A stretch of 64,000 nt of DNA. Origin: F23-D06 sp045116675. Lineage in GTDB: Bacteria; Bacteroidota; Bacteroidia; Bacteroidales; WCHB1-69. The notes beneath the pieces are model-generated. The model worked only from the letters and a program-made list of their open reading frames with translations, was not told where the DNA came from and did no database searches. Made by a program: the position numbers and the translations under genes. The stretch lies in contig JBGUMF010000017.1 of assembly GCA_045116675.1 (NCBI GenBank), positions 1 to 64,000 of the forward strand, written 5' to 3'. Shown here piece after piece: positions 16,450-25,261 of the stretch (its first letter is position 1; each line of letters starts with the position of its first letter).

Positions 16450-17739
16450 ATGGGAATAAACAGTGTTTTTTATAAGGCGAGAATTGCGGATGAACTACTG
16501 AAAATCAAGTTGAGGTCATCGTCTGCTGTATTGGTTCAGGGACCCAAGTGGTGTGGCAAAACCACAACAGCTGAACAGGTAGCCAATAGTACCCTTTATA
16601 TGGCTGACCCAGATACGATTAAAAAGAATCTTTTATTAGCAGAGTCCAATGTGAAGTCTTTGTTGGAGGGGGATACGCCCCGTCTTATTGACGAATGGCA
16701 GGAGGCTCCCCAATTATGGGATGCTGTGAGATTTGTGGCTGACCACAACCATGCAATGGGTCAGTTTGTCTTGACGGGAAGTGCTGTTCCCAAAAATCCT
16801 GATGCGATGCGTCATAGCGGAACTGGACGAATTTCCCGTCTGACTATGCGCCCGATGAGTTTATGGGAATCAGGGGAATCCAAAGGAAACGTGAGTTTGA
16901 AGGAGCTCTTTTCTGAGCCTGAGAGCCTCTTTGCAGAAGCCGAGTTGCAGTTTCCCGACATTGTCTATCTTATTTGTCGGGGAGGGTGGCCGTCTGCCAG
17001 TAATATGGACACACCTTATTCACTTGAGGCAGCCATCGATTATTTTGAAGCAGTTACAAACGTTGACATTTCGCGAGTGGACGATACTCTGCGCGATGCT
17101 TCGAAAGCGAAACGGCTGATGCGATCGTTGGCTCGACATCAGGGTACGCAAGTGGCCAATACGGTGATAAGAGATGATATGAAAACCAACGATGCTGACA
17201 CCTTGACGGAAGATACGGTAGCATCGTATATTTCCGCATTGAAAAAGATATTTGTTATTGAGGATATGGAAGCGTGGAATCCCAATCTCCGTTCCAAGTC
17301 GGCCATTCGTACCTCCGATACACGGTATTTTACAGATCCGTCCATAGCCGTGGCCGCTTTGGGAATTGGGCCAGAAGACCTTTTAAATGACTTGAACACA
17401 ATGGGGCTGTTGTTCGAGACGTTGGTGGTGCGTGATTTGCGTGTATATGCTGATGCTTTGAATGGTCAGGTGTTTCATTTCAGGGATAGAAATGGGCTGG
17501 AGTGTGACACCGTTATTCATTTGCGCAACGGACATTACGGACTCGTAGAGATCAAGTTGGGGGGGGAGGAGTTGATTGATGCGGGGGCGAATTCTCTTAA
17601 TAAATTGGAGACGAAAATAGATGTGGACCGGATGTATGCGCCATCTTTCAAGATGGTGCTTACTGCTGTGGGTAATATTGCCTACCGCCGTAAGGAGGAT
17701 GGTGTTTATGTGGTGCCGATAGGATGTTTGAAACCGTAG
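16450..17739 (+). CDS. AAA-type ATPase with DUF4143 domain
   Basis: A 429-residue cytosolic protein. Residues ~22-150 are an AAA_14 ATPase: Walker A GPKWCGKTT (31-39), then LIDEWQEAPQLWDAVR as Walker B region and FVLTGSAVPK as sensor. The C-terminal half is a DUF4143 domain with a nuclease-like strand pattern (VFHFRDRNGLECDTVIHLRN then YGLVEIKLGG, a D...ExK arrangement). These proteins are common in Bacteroidetes accessory DNA and have no assigned function. It has its own promoter and no close partner gene. Base composition is visibly more AT-rich than the genes before 16.3 kb. Confidence 0.85.
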   Translation: MGINSVFYKARIADELLKIKLRSSSAVLVQGPKWCGKTTTAEQVANSTLYMADPDTIKKNLLLAESNVKSLLEGDTPRLIDEWQEAPQLWDAVRFVADHNHAMGQFVLTGSAVPKNPDAMRHSGTGRISRLTMRPMSLWESGESKGNVSLKELFSEPESLFAEAELQFPDIVYLICRGGWPSASNMDTPYSLEAAIDYFEAVTNVDISRVDDTLRDASKAKRLMRSLARHQGTQVANTVIRDDMKTNDADTLTEDTVASYISALKKIFVIEDMEAWNPNLRSKSAIRTSDTRYFTDPSIAVAALGIGPEDLLNDLNTMGLLFETLVVRDLRVYADALNGQVFHFRDRNGLECDTVIHLRNGHYGLVEIKLGGEELIDAGANSLNKLETKIDVDRMYAPSFKMVLTAVGNIAYRRKEDGVYVVPIGCLKP

Positions 17740-17825
17740 TCCGCATCGGTCCCGACAAGGGCGGATATTGGAAGGTGGGGGGAGTGAGAGGAAAGTATAT
17801 GGTTACACTTGTGGTGTGAGGTGCC

Positions 17826-18221
17826 TTGACTGCCGACCACCGTTTCAGATATTTAGCTATATATAACGCTTGCTTTCATGATGGTTTAAATGTGAAACAA
17901 GGGACGATGGATGAGTTGGTGAATGAGGGTGTTTTATTGAGAACAAAGAGTGGTAAACTCTCAATGTCCACAGAGTATAGAAAGTTAGTCGCTGAGATTG
18001 CTCATCGTGATGACCGGAATGGTGAGATAAACGCTCTTAGCGGTAGTCTTAGAGAAGTCTATATGATTGTGAAAAACAATCCGGGAATAAAGATAAAGAA
18101 AGTGGCCGAACTGCGGAAGAAGTCTGAATCTACAGCGGCAAAACAGCTGACTGACCTAAAGAAGAAGCAGTTGGTTGAATACCGTGGCGCTAATAAGACC
18201 GGTGGGTACTATGTGATATAA
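17826..18221 (+). pseudogene. Remnant of a winged-helix regulator (C-terminal part)
   Basis: A 131-codon frame with no good start (it opens at a TTG without a clear ribosome-binding site) ending in a well-formed winged-helix: LREVYMIVKNNPGIKIKKVA, then ESTAAKQLTDLKKKQLVEYR, then GANKTGGYYVI. This end resembles the C-terminal domain of the large ATP-binding AlbA_2-type putative regulators, whose N-terminal half is missing here. The upstream 86 bases contain no matching fragment. Most likely a decayed gene; a short real gene is possible. Confidence 0.45.
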
Positions 18222-18486
18222 CCTGATCGTATGGCCGATATGTATTGATTCCCCTCCCACGGCCGAAGTTATGCGTGACCTCTCGTTGCGCAGTGAATGA
18301 TAATCGGAAATGTTGATTTTTAGCAGAAGTAAATAGAGTATTGTATCTTCGTGCTTTCCGAGTCTTGGTTAATGGGGATTGGCGAGGGATGAAAGTGAGG
18401 TGAGTCCTCCACCGATTGTCATCTTGCTGATATGCTGATGGGGGGGGTAAAAAGGAGATTCCCAAAGTTTAATTGGTCGTTTTACG

Positions 18487-18502
18487 TAGAATAATAATTC
18501 TA
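18487..18502. promoter_or_regulatory. Inverted repeat upstream of the HipA-like kinase
   Basis: TAGAAT-AATA-ATTCTA, 12 bases before the kinase ATG. It could be an operator. The rest of the 292-base gap before it shows only a G-run and no convincing gene. Confidence 0.35.
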
Positions 18503-18513
18503 ATGCTGTTATA

Positions 18514-19518
18514 ATGGATAAGTTGATAAGAAATAACATTGAAAATCACTCGCACAAAGGGGATGTGTTTGGATTGGGATTGGAGGTGATAAAGTCCCGT
18601 GATTACCAGTGGTTAAGGGATTATACGTTATCTGGCGACGCTCCTAAAGGTTTTGTTCGTATTTATGACTATGAAGCAGATAGTATGGTGAGACGCCGCT
18701 CGCCCAAAACGTGGACTCAGTATATTGCTAAAACGGGGCACAAATGGTATCCTATGGAATCGGTCACAGAGTATTTGTTGAATAGGTTGGGAACGGTGTT
18801 TGGATTAGAAATGGCAGATTCGCGATTGTGTATAATCAATGGCCAATTGCGATTTCTTAGCCGCTATTTTTTGCGGAAAAATGAAGAACTTGTTCATGGA
18901 GCCGAGATATTTGCGGGCTATATGGAAGATTTGGCTTTCGTGGAGAGTATAGAACAAGCCAATCTTTCAAGAGAGCTCTTCACGTTGCAGTTTGTTGAGA
19001 AAGCTGTAGAGAAGGCTTTCCCGTCAGAAGAACAGTATATCATGCGTGACTTGGTTAGACTGTTGCTTTATGATGCCCTAGTGGGTAACAATGATCGCCA
19101 TTTTTATAATTGGGCTGTTATTCGATCTATCTATTCGAATGCACCTGCAAGGTTTTCACCCATTTACGATACTGCACGTGGATTGTTTTGGAATGTCTCT
19201 GATGAGCGTTTGGAAATGCGGATGCAACAGAAAGATGTTAGTCGGTATGTAAAGAAATATTGTGATACATCGCGTCCTAAATTAGGTTGGGAAGGCGAAG
19301 GAGAGTTGAATCATTTTCGTCTCGTTAAAAAAATCTTCGAAAGCGAGTTTTATATCATTCATGGTGAGATGAGGGAATTATTTAGTGAAAAGGTTCTGTT
19401 TTCTATGAAAGAAACAATAAATGAGGAATTTAGTCGTTTGTTATCACCGACAAGAAGATTAATGATAAATGAATGCCTTGAGTACAGGCACAAAAAGATA
19501 CAGGAGGTAATACAATGA
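18514..19518 (+). CDS. HipA-like serine/threonine kinase (C-lobe type, no HipA N-domain)
   Basis: A 334-residue protein with the HipA kinase core. Visible features: TQYIAKTGHKW with candidate ATP-binding Lys73, ESVTEYLLNRLG, RFLSRYFL, the catalytic loop GNNDRHFYNW (Asp194, Asn199), and the metal-binding FSPIYDTARG (Asp219). The residues needed for phosphotransfer look intact. HipA toxins phosphorylate tRNA synthetases; the target here is unknown. The HipA N-terminal subdomain is absent from this chain but is encoded by the next gene, joined by an ATGA overlap. This is a split HipA in which the kinase comes first. No HipB-type repressor gene is adjacent. Confidence 0.72.
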   Translation: MDKLIRNNIENHSHKGDVFGLGLEVIKSRDYQWLRDYTLSGDAPKGFVRIYDYEADSMVRRRSPKTWTQYIAKTGHKWYPMESVTEYLLNRLGTVFGLEMADSRLCIINGQLRFLSRYFLRKNEELVHGAEIFAGYMEDLAFVESIEQANLSRELFTLQFVEKAVEKAFPSEEQYIMRDLVRLLLYDALVGNNDRHFYNWAVIRSIYSNAPARFSPIYDTARGLFWNVSDERLEMRMQQKDVSRYVKKYCDTSRPKLGWEGEGELNHFRLVKKIFESEFYIIHGEMRELFSEKVLFSMKETINEEFSRLLSPTRRLMINECLEYRHKKIQEVIQ

Positions 19519-19892
19519 ATATCATTGAGAAAATAAGGCTTTATTGGCATGATAGCGATGAAACCAATCTTCAAGCTGTAAAAGGTAGTAAAGGTTGTTT
19601 CGATTTGATGCTTGGCAAAATGTTGGTGGGGAAATTGTTATACGAAAATGGCATGTGGATTTTTATGTATTCTGATGAATACAAGCAGCAAAATCGCTAT
19701 GAACCGTTAGTTAATTTCCCTAATCTGAACCAAGAGTACAAATCAGATCAGTTATGGCCATTCTTTGCTTCGCGTTTGCCAGGAGTTTCTGAATTGAAGG
19801 AAAACGACAAGTCAGAGTCGGATGTTCTTTCATTGCTGCGGAAATACGGACAATGTGTGATTACAAATCCATATAAGTTGGTGTCTTTGTGA
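19515..19892 (+). CDS. Stand-alone HipA N-terminal-like protein (HipS-like)
   Basis: A 125-residue protein whose middle resembles the HipA N-subdomain: VGKLLYENGMWIFMYSDEYK (the v-G-x-L-x-y-x-n-G-x-w-x-F-x-Y pattern), EPLVNFPNLNQEY, then LWPFFASRLPG in place of LFPFF-LLPEG, and VLSLLRKYGQCVITNPYKL near the end. In HipBST systems the separate N-subdomain (HipS) is the antitoxin of the kinase. Its ATG overlaps the kinase stop by four bases, so the two are translated together. The order (kinase then N-domain) is the reverse of hipBST. Assignment rests on pattern only. Confidence 0.6.
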   Translation: MNIIEKIRLYWHDSDETNLQAVKGSKGCFDLMLGKMLVGKLLYENGMWIFMYSDEYKQQNRYEPLVNFPNLNQEYKSDQLWPFFASRLPGVSELKENDKSESDVLSLLRKYGQCVITNPYKLVSL

Positions 19893-20169
19893 TACTAACA
19901 AGTTACGTTAGCAGCTTTCCGCGCTTTCCGTGTGAGAAAAACAATCTGTAAGCGGTGAGCAAGGTTAGAGCCAAGTGAAAGGAAAAAACAGCAGTGAAGG
20001 CCAACTCCAAGATGGAACTTTTTTGGGGGCACTGAGGCGTTATGAAATTGTATGTTTAGGGGACGCTTGAAAATTGATATCGAATAACTAGGAAAAAGCG
20101 AACGAAGATTTTGTAATTTCTGTGTGACAATCTCTATATTTCTTTTGAATTACTAATTATTGAAAGAAA

Positions 20170-20949
20170 ATGAACATAAAGAACAAATACATAATCTGGA
20201 CTGTTTTCATCATCTTCGGTTTAGGATTATTTCTTATTGCTGAATGGATGCCAAGTGATTTCTGGCAAGGGGTGGTTAGAAGCATCGCAGGAGCACTTCT
20301 TATCAGTGGAACATTCTCTGTGGTTCATGATGTTGTTGAAAGGAAAGAAGAGGAGAGTTTTTTTGCAAATATGTTTGCAATCTCATCAGCTGTTAAAGAA
20401 AGTGGTTTGCTGGATATAAGGACGGATTCAAAGGAATATTCCTTTAGATCAGTGCTAAAGAAATCCAAAAAGTTCGCCGCAATAATGAATGACGGTCGTA
20501 CTTGGGTCAATCAATATTATACCGACCTGATTGAAAGATTGAATACATCAGGCACAGAAACGGAGTTTTTTCTCGTGGATCCAGAAGGCTTCTTTATACC
20601 TGCGTTAGCCCAAAAGACAGATTATAAAGAAGATAAACTAAAGGAGAAAATCGTGGAGTGTGTTGAACTGTTGAAGAAACTTTATGAAGAAAGTGATAAG
20701 AAAGGTTCTTTGGCAATTACATATCTAAAGAACTATCCCACACAATCTTTGTATTATGCAGATGATGAGGTTATTGTAACACCCTATCAAGTTGCGTGTG
20801 GCAGAAATAAGGTTCCAGTATATGTATATAGTTACAAGGGCGGACATGAAACAATAGGTAATTTTTTGGTTAAAGACTTAAGAAATGTACGAGCAGAAAG
20901 TCGAATGGTTTGGAATAATGGACAAGAATTAAGATTGGAGGAAGAATGA
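20170..20949 (+). CDS. Membrane-anchored protein of unknown function, possible phospholipase-D-like fold
   Basis: A 259-residue protein. Residues ~8-25 and ~31-52 are two hydrophobic helices, followed by a charged linker (VHDVVERKEEESFFANMF) and a ~190-residue cytosolic domain. That domain alternates strands and helices (FAAIMNDGRTWVNQYYTDLI, ETEFFLVDPEGF, SLAITYLKN, SLYYADDEVIVTPYQ). The layout recalls PLD-like domains without the HKD catalytic motif, but this is a weak resemblance. It is the first gene of a tight row: ATGA overlap with the next gene, then six bases to a PIN-like gene. Membrane anchor plus small partner plus nuclease would suit a defence or toxin system (inference). AT-rich. 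Confidence 0.5.
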   Translation: MNIKNKYIIWTVFIIFGLGLFLIAEWMPSDFWQGVVRSIAGALLISGTFSVVHDVVERKEEESFFANMFAISSAVKESGLLDIRTDSKEYSFRSVLKKSKKFAAIMNDGRTWVNQYYTDLIERLNTSGTETEFFLVDPEGFFIPALAQKTDYKEDKLKEKIVECVELLKKLYEESDKKGSLAITYLKNYPTQSLYYADDEVIVTPYQVACGRNKVPVYVYSYKGGHETIGNFLVKDLRNVRAESRMVWNNGQELRLEEE

Positions 20950-21308
20950 AAGCAAAAGTTCAGTATAATGATTTTATAGGGACTGCGGCAGCAGATATAT
21001 CTGATTATTATCTTAACTCATTAAACGAATATCTTGAAAAAAGGTATTCCAATTATGATTCGGAAAGGTACTATTGTGTGGGGTGTGAATTCTATACTTC
21101 TTATGGGCAGTATCCCTCCGTACGTTTTGTTTGTCGCGATATAGAGAATAATTCTTACCATCAGTTCCGACCAGAACAAGAATTTTCTTTAGTAGATTTC
21201 TTTGAACTCTTTAAACGTTTTTCCATAGTGATAGGACAGGGTATTGACAACATAGAGATTGATGAAAACGAGAATATAATCTTAAAGAGTGCCGAAACAG
21301 AAGAATAA
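20946..21308 (+). CDS. Small hypothetical protein coupled to the membrane protein
   Basis: A 120-residue soluble, acidic protein of no recognised family. It is rich in aromatic residues (ISDYYLNSLNEYLEKRYSNY; CVGCEFYTSYGQYPSVRFVC) and ends in an acidic tail. Its ATG overlaps the stop of the membrane-protein gene (ATGA, 20946-20949), so it is probably a partner or immunity protein of that product. The gene that follows starts six bases later. Real gene judged by length, tight overlap and amino-acid make-up; function unknown. Confidence 0.6.
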   Translation: MKAKVQYNDFIGTAAADISDYYLNSLNEYLEKRYSNYDSERYYCVGCEFYTSYGQYPSVRFVCRDIENNSYHQFRPEQEFSLVDFFELFKRFSIVIGQGIDNIEIDENENIILKSAETEE

Positions 21309-21314
21309 AAGTTT

Positions 21315-22254
21315 ATGTTAGTAGTTTTTGATACAAACAGCTATAGAGATATGGTATCAGGTGTCGATGCCGTTGACGTTGTGCCTCGGATGAAGAAGCT
21401 GCTGGCACTTGAGTCAGCAAAGGGCGTTACGGCATTGATGAGTACCATTGTGGCGGAAGAAATCCTTGGTTATCTTCTTGATGACGAAAGTACGCGGACG
21501 TATAAGGCATGTATTAAGGCCACGAAGGCATTATATATGCACTGCGGTGATGAACATCAGCTTCGTCTTGTACCATCACCGCAGACACAATTGGCTAAAG
21601 AGTTTTTTTGGAGTAGAAAGCAAAAGGTTTTTTGACACGCAGCAGGCTGTTGCTCTCACAGCGTTTGAGATATCCAAGGATTTGACCAAGGACAACATCA
21701 ACCGACATAAGGAAACACTAAAAAAGATAAAGATGCATTTGCAAGAATCAGAGAAAGAACTTGCTGATGGCGTATTAGAAATGGGACGCAAAATAGATCC
21801 TTCTTATACCGACTGGAAACTGTTTGTGGGGAATCAAAGTATGCGTACCAAATATTTGAATTTTATTAAACCTGAATCATTTAGGATTGGGATTTCTGCG
21901 ATATTTTTGTCAGCGGTAGGAATTAATCTTGAAGAGGAAGGTTTAATAACCACACCAACTCAGGAAGAATTCCACAAAATGATACAGGACTATATGCAAC
22001 GTTATGAAGCCCCCATCAATATGCAGGCATTGTTTTATGAGTTAGTGTTGCAGCCAGATTTTGATGTTACTAAGAATTCTCATGCCAATTTTTTATGGGA
22101 TACTCAGATACTTCATGTCGCTGGTCATTCTATTTCAGGTGACGATATAATCCTTGTTACCTCTGATAAGGCAATGATTATGCAAGCAAATAAAGTAATA
22201 GCAGGGAAGGTGTTCACGTTAAATGAATATAAGACATTCGTGGGGCTGCAGTAG
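21315..22254 (+). pseudogene. PIN-like nuclease gene split by a +1 frameshift in a T7 run
   Basis: The first frame (21315-21635, 106 codons) starts MLVVFDTNSYRDMV, a PIN-type N-terminus with the first catalytic Asp, and continues through STIVAEEILGYLL. It runs out shortly after SPQTQLAKEFF. The same protein continues in the next frame from GVESKRFFDTQQAVALTAF to the stop at 22254, with NFLWDTQILH and DDIILVTSDKAMIM as the later acidic PIN motifs. The switch falls at seven T (about 21605-21611): six T would restore a single protein of ~313 residues. The break may be a true mutation, a phase-variable tract, transcriptional slippage or a sequencing error. Third gene of the row that starts at 20170. 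Confidence 0.7.
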
Positions 22255-22653
22255 TTAACCGCTGAAATTGAAAAAAGAGGGTACAATTACTTCATTTTCC
22301 TCTCCTCTATCCCACTTTCCCACGTACTTTTTGCCACCTCCTACCTTTCCCCTCTCCGTCCCCAATAAACACCAACAATATGAATGCAACCAAATTCCCC
22401 GCCGAAATAGGCTGCAACCATATACACATGCCCAACAATTCTGTAAATTACCATCGCATAAAAAAAACTACTGCTGCATTCCCGCATGACTATTCCATGC
22501 GGATGGAGCTTCATATTCCAATGGTGGAGTTGAATGCGTTAGGCGTTTATGGTTTTTACAATTAATTGAGATTGTGGATATTTGAGAGTGCCAATGATAT
22601 GGTCAATTTTTAGTATAGATGTTTTTGTGATTTAACCATAATAAAAATAATAA
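22255..22653. other. Gap of about 400 bases with no supported gene
   Basis: The left part (~22290-22370) is strongly pyrimidine-rich on the plus strand. A 61-codon frame (22380-22565, MNATKFPAEIGCNHIHMPN and onward) could be a tiny gene or remnant; it matches nothing I recognise and has no clear promoter or ribosome-binding site. The last 90 bases before the protease gene are AT-rich and presumably hold its promoter. Confidence 0.5.
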
Positions 22654-23460
22654 ATGGCAATTATACCAAGTTTTTATCTGAATTCTGTTGTGGCTATCGG
22701 AGTGCGTGCGGATAGTGGAGCTGTTTCATGGGTTGGAACAGGTTTCTTTGTGGGTCGGTCTGCACAAGATAATCCTCAAAAAGTGCGTCCATTTCTTGTA
22801 ACGAATAAGCATGTGTTTTTTAATCGAAATACAGTTGTTATAAGAATGAAAATAGAAGGGACTGAGGAACTGCAAATGATTGATGTTCCTCTAAAAGATG
22901 CTGGGGGCAACCTCTTATATCAACTTCATGAAGATGCAAACATTGATATAGCTGTGTTACAAATTAATGCAAAATTCATAGAGAACAGTCATTTAGAGTT
23001 CCAGTGTTTCAATATATATGATAATGCCATGACTTCAACAGAACTTAGGAACCAGGGCGTTGACGAAGGCTCTATCATATATATGTTAGGATTTCCTATG
23101 GGTTTGGTAAATGAAAAATCGAATGTGCCTCTTTGCCGGATGGGATGTATATCTCGGATGAGCGAGATACAAATACGAGAGCAACATAACATGTTGGTGG
23201 ATATTCAAAACTTCCCTGGAAATTCTGGAAGTCCAATCATTTCGCGTCCTGAAATTATCTCAATCAAAGGGACTCCCAGTCTTTCTAAATGCGTTTTAAT
23301 AGGCATTGTACATTCCTATATTCCATATCATGAAAAACTAATTAATAGTCAAACCAATCAGGTTGTTGAAATAAAAAGTGAGAATAGTGGAATCGCAAAT
23401 GCTCATCCAGTGGAGTATATTCGTGATATTATAGATAGAATTCACGTAGAAACAATGTGA
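22654..23460 (+). CDS. Trypsin-like serine protease, cytosolic
   Basis: A 268-residue protein with a complete chymotrypsin-fold triad: His53 in VTNKHVF, Asp98 in NIDIAVLQ and Ser191 in PGNSGSPI. The opening SVVAIGV and VGTGFFVG strands fit the family. There is no signal peptide or membrane helix, so it acts inside the cell, unlike DegP-type proteases. Cytosolic trypsin-like proteases occur as partners or effectors in bacterial conflict systems, and the position at the right end of the accessory island makes that plausible (inference). No PDZ domain. Confidence 0.8.
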   Translation: MAIIPSFYLNSVVAIGVRADSGAVSWVGTGFFVGRSAQDNPQKVRPFLVTNKHVFFNRNTVVIRMKIEGTEELQMIDVPLKDAGGNLLYQLHEDANIDIAVLQINAKFIENSHLEFQCFNIYDNAMTSTELRNQGVDEGSIIYMLGFPMGLVNEKSNVPLCRMGCISRMSEIQIREQHNMLVDIQNFPGNSGSPIISRPEIISIKGTPSLSKCVLIGIVHSYIPYHEKLINSQTNQVVEIKSENSGIANAHPVEYIRDIIDRIHVETM

Positions 23461-23673
23461 TTATATATGATTCTATTTATTGTCTTGTTCCTTCACTATA
23501 TTTGCAGCAAGCTCTAATACCACTGCTTTGTTTGCTAGAAAGTATCTTCCTTTTGCAATTCTATATCACCTCTCGTTCCCGATAAACAACAATCTGAGCA
23601 CCGCCAAAGAAATATTGATGACAGAGTGAAACATTTTGTAAGGAGATTTCGTGCTATTTTCGTTTTTTCTCAC

Positions 23674-23682
23674 TACTTTTGC
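23674..23682 (+). promoter_or_regulatory. Promoter -7 box for the cytidylyltransferase operon
   Basis: TACTTTTGC, 59 bases before the ATG at 23741. A second match, TATATTTGC, lies at 23497-23505, but no gene follows it directly; it may serve a remnant or a longer leader. Confidence 0.6.
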
Positions 23683-23740
23683 AACCTCAATATTTACGCG
23701 ATGCTTTTAGAATATTTAGATTCAAAATAGATTTTATAGT

Positions 23741-24217
23741 ATGATAATCGGTTATACCACTGGTGTTTACGACTTGTTTCATGTCGGGCACCTCAATTTG
23801 CTGAAAAATGCAAAAGGCATGTGCGACTATCTGGTTGTCGGCGTTACCGTTGACGAACTGGTCGCGTATAAGGGCAAACATGCCATGATCCCGTTCGAGG
23901 ACAGAATCGAAATCGTGAGAAGTTGCAAGTATGTTGATGCGGCTGTCCCGCAGTACGACATGGACAAACTCACCGCCTGCAAGAAACTCGGTGCAAAAGT
24001 CCTTTTTGTGGGCGATGACTGGTATGGCACCGACAAATGGAAGGAGTACGAAAAGAAATTCAATGAGGAAGGTATCAGAATTGTTTACTTCCCATACACC
24101 AAAGGCATTTCATCTACAAAGATAACACAGGCACTGCAGCAGGTTCGCGGCTGGACAGACGAATCGGCGCAAAAAGCACTTCATTTAAACATAGGAGACC
24201 AAGAAAATGACAGATAA
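23741..24217 (+). CDS. Glycerol-3-phosphate cytidylyltransferase-like protein (TagD family)
   Basis: A 158-residue nucleotidyltransferase. The CTP-binding HVGH motif is at 14-17 (TTGVYDLFHVGHLNLL) and the second signature GISSTKI at 122-128, as in TagD, which makes CDP-glycerol from CTP and glycerol 3-phosphate. The chain has ~25 residues more than typical TagD. Related enzymes act on ethanolamine or choline phosphate, so the product is a CDP-alcohol of uncertain identity. Its last 11 bases overlap the first asparagine-synthase-like gene, indicating coupled expression; LicD further on could be the transferase that uses the CDP-alcohol (inference). Confidence 0.85.
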   Translation: MIIGYTTGVYDLFHVGHLNLLKNAKGMCDYLVVGVTVDELVAYKGKHAMIPFEDRIEIVRSCKYVDAAVPQYDMDKLTACKKLGAKVLFVGDDWYGTDKWKEYEKKFNEEGIRIVYFPYTKGISSTKITQALQQVRGWTDESAQKALHLNIGDQENDR

Positions 24218-25250
24218 AGAGTATTGCATGAGTTCGTATCTGGCGTTGAGATACGTGGAAGATGACGCGAAACAGTTTTTTCCAGGACTCAAGCATCAAG
24301 TTTATAAGCAGCATCCTCTTTCCGCAAAAACATTAGTCGATGATGCTCAGGATGTTGAAATTGCGTTGCGCAATGTCTTCAGATTGATCAGCAACGAGCG
24401 TTTGGGTATGTTGTTGTCAGGAGGTATGGATAGTTCCATATTGGCCTCCTATATGCCGGAAGGCTCGGATGCTTACACTTTCCGTTTTTTAGGTGGAAAG
24501 TTTGAAAATGGAGAGTTGGAACGGGCTGAATATTATGCCAAATACTATCATTTGAATCTTCATTATGTGGATATTGACTGGCAAACGGTAGAGAATTCTG
24601 TTGACCTTCTGATGGATCGAAAAGGTGCGCCAGTACATTCCATAGAGCCTCAGATTTATACTGCGGCGTTGCAGGCTAAATCGGATGGGGTGACCATGTT
24701 GGTTATCGGTGATGCAGCCGACTATGTGTTTGGTGGGATGGACGGTCTGCTATCGAAAAACTGGGGATTCAGAGAATATATTGACAGGTCCATTTATATC
24801 AATCCAGAAGATGTCTTATGTAATCCTGTTTCCATGGATTATTTGTTTGAGAGATACCGTTTAGGTAAAAACAGCATTGACTATCTTCGCTTTTATGATG
24901 AAATTGTGACGGATGAGAGTTACGCATCCTACGAAAATGCCATCTCAACAGCTGATATGGATTTCATTGACCCGTATGAGAAATTGAAATTGGCGAAGCC
25001 GTTGGATTTAGGTAGAATAAGGAATGGTGAGTCGAAATACATCATCCGAGAATTGTTCCGGATGAAGTACCCGGATATCACGATTCCGTTGAAGCAGCCC
25101 ATGCCCCGTCCGGTAGATGAGTATTTTAAGAATTGGGAGGGCCCAAAGCGTCCTGAATTCAGAAAAGATATTGATATTAAAAAGTATAGCGGAAACCAAA
25201 AATGGCTGTTGTATTGCCTGGAACGTTTCCTGAATAGATTTGACAAATAA
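24207..25250 (+). CDS. Asparagine-synthase-like ATP-dependent amidase, copy 1
   Basis: A 347-residue stand-alone synthetase domain of asparagine synthetase B type. The PP-loop LLSGGMDSS (71-77 for the SGG core) binds ATP; SIEPQIYTAALQAK and VIGDAADYVFGGMDG form the acceptor pocket. There is no N-terminal glutamine-hydrolysing domain, so ammonia must come from another protein or from free ammonium, or the chemistry differs. It is closely related to the next gene. Stand-alone AsnB-like proteins in glycan loci can amidate sugar acids; that is the best guess here. The tight overlap with the TagD gene suggests one pathway. Confidence 0.8.
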   Translation: MTDKEYCMSSYLALRYVEDDAKQFFPGLKHQVYKQHPLSAKTLVDDAQDVEIALRNVFRLISNERLGMLLSGGMDSSILASYMPEGSDAYTFRFLGGKFENGELERAEYYAKYYHLNLHYVDIDWQTVENSVDLLMDRKGAPVHSIEPQIYTAALQAKSDGVTMLVIGDAADYVFGGMDGLLSKNWGFREYIDRSIYINPEDVLCNPVSMDYLFERYRLGKNSIDYLRFYDEIVTDESYASYENAISTADMDFIDPYEKLKLAKPLDLGRIRNGESKYIIRELFRMKYPDITIPLKQPMPRPVDEYFKNWEGPKRPEFRKDIDIKKYSGNQKWLLYCLERFLNRFDK

Positions 25251-25261
25251 ATGATTGTGTT

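Noticed and set aside
18514..19892. A single HipA gene broken in two
   Set aside because: The N-domain-like part lies after the kinase, not before it, and the join is a clean ATGA overlap.
22268..22489. 73-codon frame in the pyrimidine-rich gap
   Set aside because: Low-complexity F/P/S content from a C/T run and no family resemblance.
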